Assembly: GCF_003253485.1 (NCBI RefSeq)
Contig: NZ_QKTX01000005.1
Location: forward strand, 62,001 to 126,000
Direction: 5' to 3'
Length of the DNA: 64,000 bases
DNA from: Algoriphagus aquaeductus
GTDB taxonomy: Bacteria > Bacteroidota > Bacteroidia > Cytophagales > Cyclobacteriaceae
Shown: piece by piece, positions 61,104-64,000 of the stretch
Position numbering within the stretch: the stretch's first letter is position 1
Layout: each line of letters starts with the position of its first letter
Made by a program: the position numbers and the translations under genes
The notes under the pieces: generated by a model
Told to the model about the DNA's origin: nothing
What the model saw: the letters and a program-made list of their open reading frames with translations, nothing else
Database searches by the model: none

Positions 61104-62042
61104 ATGAAAAGAATTTTAGTAAGCGGTGGCGGCGGCTTTTTGGGCAGCCATCTCTGTGACAGACTCCTGAAAGAAGGAAATGAAGTACTTTGTGTAGACA
61201 ACTTTTTTACAGGCAACCGAAGAAATATCCACCACCTGTTGGACAATAAAAACTTCGAACTCCTTAGACATGACATCACTCATCCGCTTTATGTGGAAGT
61301 GGATGAAATCTATAACCTCGCCTGTCCGGCTTCTCCGATCCACTATCAATTTGATCCGGTACAGACCACCAAAACCTCAGTAATCGGGGCCATGAATATG
61401 TTGGGCCTGGCTAAAAGACTGAAGATCAAGATCCTTCAAGCTTCTACTTCGGAAGTTTACGGAGATCCTGAAATCCATCCACAACCCGAATCCTATCGGG
61501 GCAACGTCAATCCCCTCGGACCCCGTGCCTGCTATGATGAAGGCAAACGCTGCGCGGAAACCCTCTTCTTTGACTATCACCGTCAGCACGGAGTAGCGAT
61601 CAAGGTCATGCGTATTTTCAACACCTATGGTCCTAGAATGCATCCCAATGATGGGCGTGTCGTGTCCAACTTTATTGTTCAGGCTTTGAAGGGACAGGAT
61701 ATCACGATCTATGGAGACGGCAGACAGACCCGCTCATTCTGCTACGTAGACGATAATATTGACGGAATGTACCGACTGATGAACTCCAGAGATGGATTTA
61801 CAGGTCCGGTCAACATCGGCAATCCGGGAGAATTTACCATGCTGGAACTGGCCCAGCTGGTCATCGAGCTGACCAACAGCAAAAGTAAATTGGTATTTAT
61901 GCCTTTGCCTCAGGATGATCCCATGCAACGAAAACCTGTCATAGACCTTGCCAGACAGGAACTTGGTTGGGAACCCAAAATACCCCTCAGGGAAGGTCTG
62001 GTCAAAACAATTGCTTACTTCGATTCCATTTTAAGCGAATAA
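61104..62042 (+). CDS. UDP-glucuronate decarboxylase (UXS-type SDR)
   Basis: The 312-aa protein is an extended SDR of the UDP-sugar family. [10 protein letters not shown] (residues about 8-17) binds NAD; Tyr and Lys of YxxxK are in [12 protein letters not shown]. Phrases such as [53 protein letters not shown] and [16 protein letters not shown] match UXS, which converts UDP-glucuronate to UDP-xylose. It would serve glycan biosynthesis rather than catabolism. It has its own promoter with 89-bp repeats upstream and its own terminator. Confidence 0.93.
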   Translation: MKRILVSGGGGFLGSHLCDRLLKEGNEVLCVDNFFTGNRRNIHHLLDNKNFELLRHDITHPLYVEVDEIYNLACPASPIHYQFDPVQTTKTSVIGAMNMLGLAKRLKIKILQASTSEVYGDPEIHPQPESYRGNVNPLGPRACYDEGKRCAETLFFDYHRQHGVAIKVMRIFNTYGPRMHPNDGRVVSNFIVQALKGQDITIYGDGRQTRSFCYVDDNIDGMYRLMNSRDGFTGPVNIGNPGEFTMLELAQLVIELTNSKSKLVFMPLPQDDPMQRKPVIDLARQELGWEPKIPLREGLVKTIAYFDSILSE

Positions 62043-62049
62043 TTTTCCA

Positions 62050-62075
62050 AAAGACCGCCCATCCGCGGTCTTTTT
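62050..62075 (+). terminator. Intrinsic terminator of the UXS gene
   Basis: Stem GACCGC (62053-62058) / GCGGTC (62065-62070), then TTTTT. Confidence 0.85.
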
Positions 62076-62144
62076 GATTCCCGCAATTTTCACCATTTAC
62101 CAAAAAGATCTTTCAAGTTCGCATCGAGTTTGCTTCATTGCTTT

Positions 62145-62873
62145 ATGAAGAAATCCACCCTTCTGTTTGTTTCCACTTTCTGTGTTTTATTCAGTATTTA
62201 CCTGGTGGTGGTAGTTTCACTTCAACCGGATCTGAAATACATCCTTATGGATGTCTACACAGAATTTTTTCAAAAGGAAATACAAAATGAAGGGATTGCT
62301 CAGGAACCCGTTTCAGTGGAAACAGACCGTTCTTTTGATCCTACTGCATTGGTTTCTTATTCGGGAAGACTGAAAAAAGACACCTATGAGGAGCACCTGA
62401 GCGCTGCCGAACTCAAGGGACTGAAGCTCATCCAAAATGACTATGAGCTATACTTGCGAGTCTCAGAAAAATCCTTGGTTGAGGCCTACTCAGGTAAAGG
62501 CTACAAGGTGGATTCCCTGACCCATAGCTATCCTTATTTCACCCCGGAGACAAAAACAGTTTTGGAAGAACTTGGAAGAGCCTACGAATCCTTGGCTGGA
62601 GAAGGAAATTTCTTCACGGTCTCTTCAGCGACCCGCACGGAAGAACAGCAAAAAGCCCTGAAGCGTAGAAACCGGAATGCCACCGACGGCAATAGTTCTC
62701 ATTCCTTTGGAGTGTCTTTTGATATTTCCTACATCCGATTCAATGGAATCCGTGATTGGGATGTAAAAGCCCAAAAAAACCTCGAAACCGTCCTCAACCA
62801 CTTCCAACAAACCGGAAAAATCTATGTCATCAAGGAGCGAAGACAAAGTTGCTACCATGTGACGGTGAGGTGA
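62145..62873 (+). CDS. DUF5715-like periplasmic protein (peptidase-like fold)
   Basis: About 242 aa with an N-terminal membrane segment (STLLFVSTFCVLFSIYLVVVV). The C-terminal part has SSHSFGVSFDISYI and, at the end, SCYHVTVR, which together give the His...Asp...His pattern of zinc D,D-carboxypeptidase-like (M15/VanY-type) folds. I assign DUF5715 from pattern, not a search. The upstream ATG at 62130 would add five residues (MLHCF); the start MKKSTLLF fits a signal better. It is monocistronic with its own terminator. Confidence 0.7.
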   Translation: MKKSTLLFVSTFCVLFSIYLVVVVSLQPDLKYILMDVYTEFFQKEIQNEGIAQEPVSVETDRSFDPTALVSYSGRLKKDTYEEHLSAAELKGLKLIQNDYELYLRVSEKSLVEAYSGKGYKVDSLTHSYPYFTPETKTVLEELGRAYESLAGEGNFFTVSSATRTEEQQKALKRRNRNATDGNSSHSFGVSFDISYIRFNGIRDWDVKAQKNLETVLNHFQQTGKIYVIKERRQSCYHVTVR

Positions 62874-62904
62874 AAAACATAATTGAAACTAATCTATACT
62901 AACC

Positions 62905-62940
62905 AAAAAGACCACCAAGAGGCGGTCTTTTTTATTTTTT
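62905..62940 (+). terminator. Intrinsic terminator after the DUF5715-like gene
   Basis: AAAGACCACC / GGCGGTCTTT with loop AAGA and a T-rich tail. It faces the convergent decarboxylase gene. Confidence 0.75.
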
Positions 62941-63001
62941 TTGGATGACAGGCAGTACCTATTTGGTCTCTTCGGTCTTCCGTCTCCTATCTTCCCACAT
63001 C

Positions 63002-64000
63002 TCAGTATCCCAAAGTCTTTAGCATACTTTCCTCGGTCTGATCTTTGGCAAATAGCCAATGCTTGATCTTACCGTTTTCGTCCCGGTCGATCAAGACGTG
63101 CTTAGGTGCAGGAATCAGGCAATGCTGAATTCCTCCATAGCCACCGAGCGATTCCTGATAGGCACCGGTATGGAAGAAACCGATGTATTGCTTTTTGCCT
63201 AGCTCGATCTTTGGCAGGTAGATATTGAATTGGTGGGCTTCGGAGTTGTAGTAATCCATGCTATCGCAGGTCAAGCCTCCCAGGGAAATGCCTTGATAGG
63301 TTTCGTCCCAGTTATTGACTGCGAGCATGATGTATTTTTGGTTGAGCCCCCAGCTGTCCGGGAGTTGGGTGATAAAGGACCCATCGATCATATACCAAAG
63401 TTCTTTATCATTTTGGAGCTTTTCGTCCAAAACGGAATACAGTACTGCTCCGCTTTCTCCTACGGTATAGCTACCAAACTCCGTAAAGATATTGGGCTCG
63501 GTGGTATTGTTTTTGGCGCACATCCACTTGATGTTTTTGACAATCTGATCGGCCATGTATTGGTAATCATAGTCAAAAAAGACGTTGGTCTTGATCGGCC
63601 AGCCTCCCCCGATATCCATGGTATCCAAGCTTGGAGCTACTTTTTTCAGATCCACATATTTTTGGATAAATCGAGTCAATTCAGACCAATAATAGGCTGT
63701 ATCCTTGATCCCCGAATTGATGAAAAAATGAAGCATTTTCAGACTAACCTGAGGATTGTCTTTGATTTTTTCTTCATACAGTCGAATGATGTCATTGTAT
63801 CGGACCCCCAACCGAGAGGTGTAGAATCCAAATTTGGGTTCCTCATCGGCAGCGATCCGAATCCCGACTTGAAAAGGTACTTTGACATGCTCGAGGTAGT
63901 AATCAATCTCGGTCAAATTGTCCAGAATCGGAATACAATTGACAAATCCATCATTGAGAAGCTCGGAAATGTATTCTTTATATTTTTCACGCTTAAATCC
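63002..64000 (-). CDS. speA: Biosynthetic arginine decarboxylase, C-terminal part (cut by window end)
   Basis: The visible 332 codons are the C-terminal portion of a fold-type-III PLP decarboxylase; the frame is open to base 64000 and continues past the window (the first ATG-like start shown at 63916 is an internal Leu codon). MDIGGGWPIKTNVFFDYDYQ, NIFTEFGSYTVGESGAVL, LGGLTCDSMDYYNSE and YIGFFHTGAYQESLGG are the expected phosphate- and substrate-binding blocks of arginine/meso-diaminopimelate-type decarboxylases. It most resembles SpeA of Bacteroidota (agmatine synthesis). The true start and the PLP-Lys lie outside the window. Confidence 0.85.
   Translation of the reverse strand, partial: GFKREKYKEYISELLNDGFVNCIPILDNLTEIDYYLEHVKVPFQVGIRIAADEEPKFGFYTSRLGVRYNDIIRLYEEKIKDNPQVSLKMLHFFINSGIKDTAYYWSELTRFIQKYVDLKKVAPSLDTMDIGGGWPIKTNVFFDYDYQYMADQIVKNIKWMCAKNNTTEPNIFTEFGSYTVGESGAVLYSVLDEKLQNDKELWYMIDGSFITQLPDSWGLNQKYIMLAVNNWDETYQGISLGGLTCDSMDYYNSEAHQFNIYLPKIELGKKQYIGFFHTGAYQESLGGYGGIQHCLIPAPKHVLIDRDENGKIKHWLFAKDQTEESMLKTLGY

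Overview
The window comes from a Bacteroidota chromosome, most likely order Cytophagales and close to Cyclobacteriaceae (Algoriphagus-like). The evidence is a SusC/SusD pair, proteins with carboxypeptidase-D regulatory-like domains, Bacteroidota-type promoters (TTG, 18-19 bp, TAnnTTTG), almost no Shine-Dalgarno sequences, and many secreted or lipoprotein genes. The genus is inferred; no marker gene here settles it.

Layout. 0-5.7 kb: an exported formylglycine-generating-enzyme-like lipoprotein, a secreted lipase, a minus-strand lipid operon (MBL hydrolase, patatin, PlsC-like acyltransferase) and accA. 5.8-6.3 kb: a tRNA-Asp operon with two intact tRNA-Asp genes interleaved with three tRNA-length degenerate units. 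6.3-12.5 kb: a sugar-phosphate isomerase, an M20 amidohydrolase, a nitrilase, a VapC/Phd-type toxin-antitoxin pair and a sterol-desaturase-like enzyme, with many short intergenic repeats. 13-22 kb: a four-PAS histidine kinase flanked by direct copies of a dispersed repeat, a DUF6909-like protein, msrA, a DUF3253 protein, a methyltransferase and an LTA-synthase-like protein. 22-28 kb: a minus-strand operon that looks like a synthase-dependent exopolysaccharide system (response regulator, HEAT-like membrane protein, processive GT2, YaiO-type outer membrane protein, unknown membrane-anchored protein). 28-35 kb: three consecutive exported amidohydrolase-fold proteins, two of them lacking the metal motif, and a glutamate-carboxypeptidase-II-like M28 peptidase. 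35-42 kb: a HepT/MntA-type pair, then two paralogous secreted MG2/plug proteins with a decayed mntA fragment between them, which records a tandem duplication.

44-57 kb is the most coherent system: an exported DUF1080 protein (3-keto-glycoside hydrolase/lyase family), a Tat-exported Gfo/Idh/MocA dehydrogenase, SusC/SusD, a LacI-family regulator, and uxaC, an SDR oxidoreductase and uxuA (glucuronate to 2-keto-3-deoxygluconate). Three intergenic regions (before the DUF1080 gene, before susC, and between lacI and uxaC) carry nearly identical CG-centred boxes of the LacI type. This suggests one regulon in which a uronic-acid-containing glycoside is imported, cleaved in the periplasm by 3-oxidation rather than by a classical glycoside hydrolase or polysaccharide lyase, and the uronate degraded in the cytoplasm.

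57-64 kb: an acyl-CoA dehydrogenase, a CHRD lipoprotein, tandem 89-bp repeats just upstream of a UDP-glucuronate decarboxylase gene, a DUF5715-like protein and the C-terminal part of a biosynthetic arginine decarboxylase that runs off the window.
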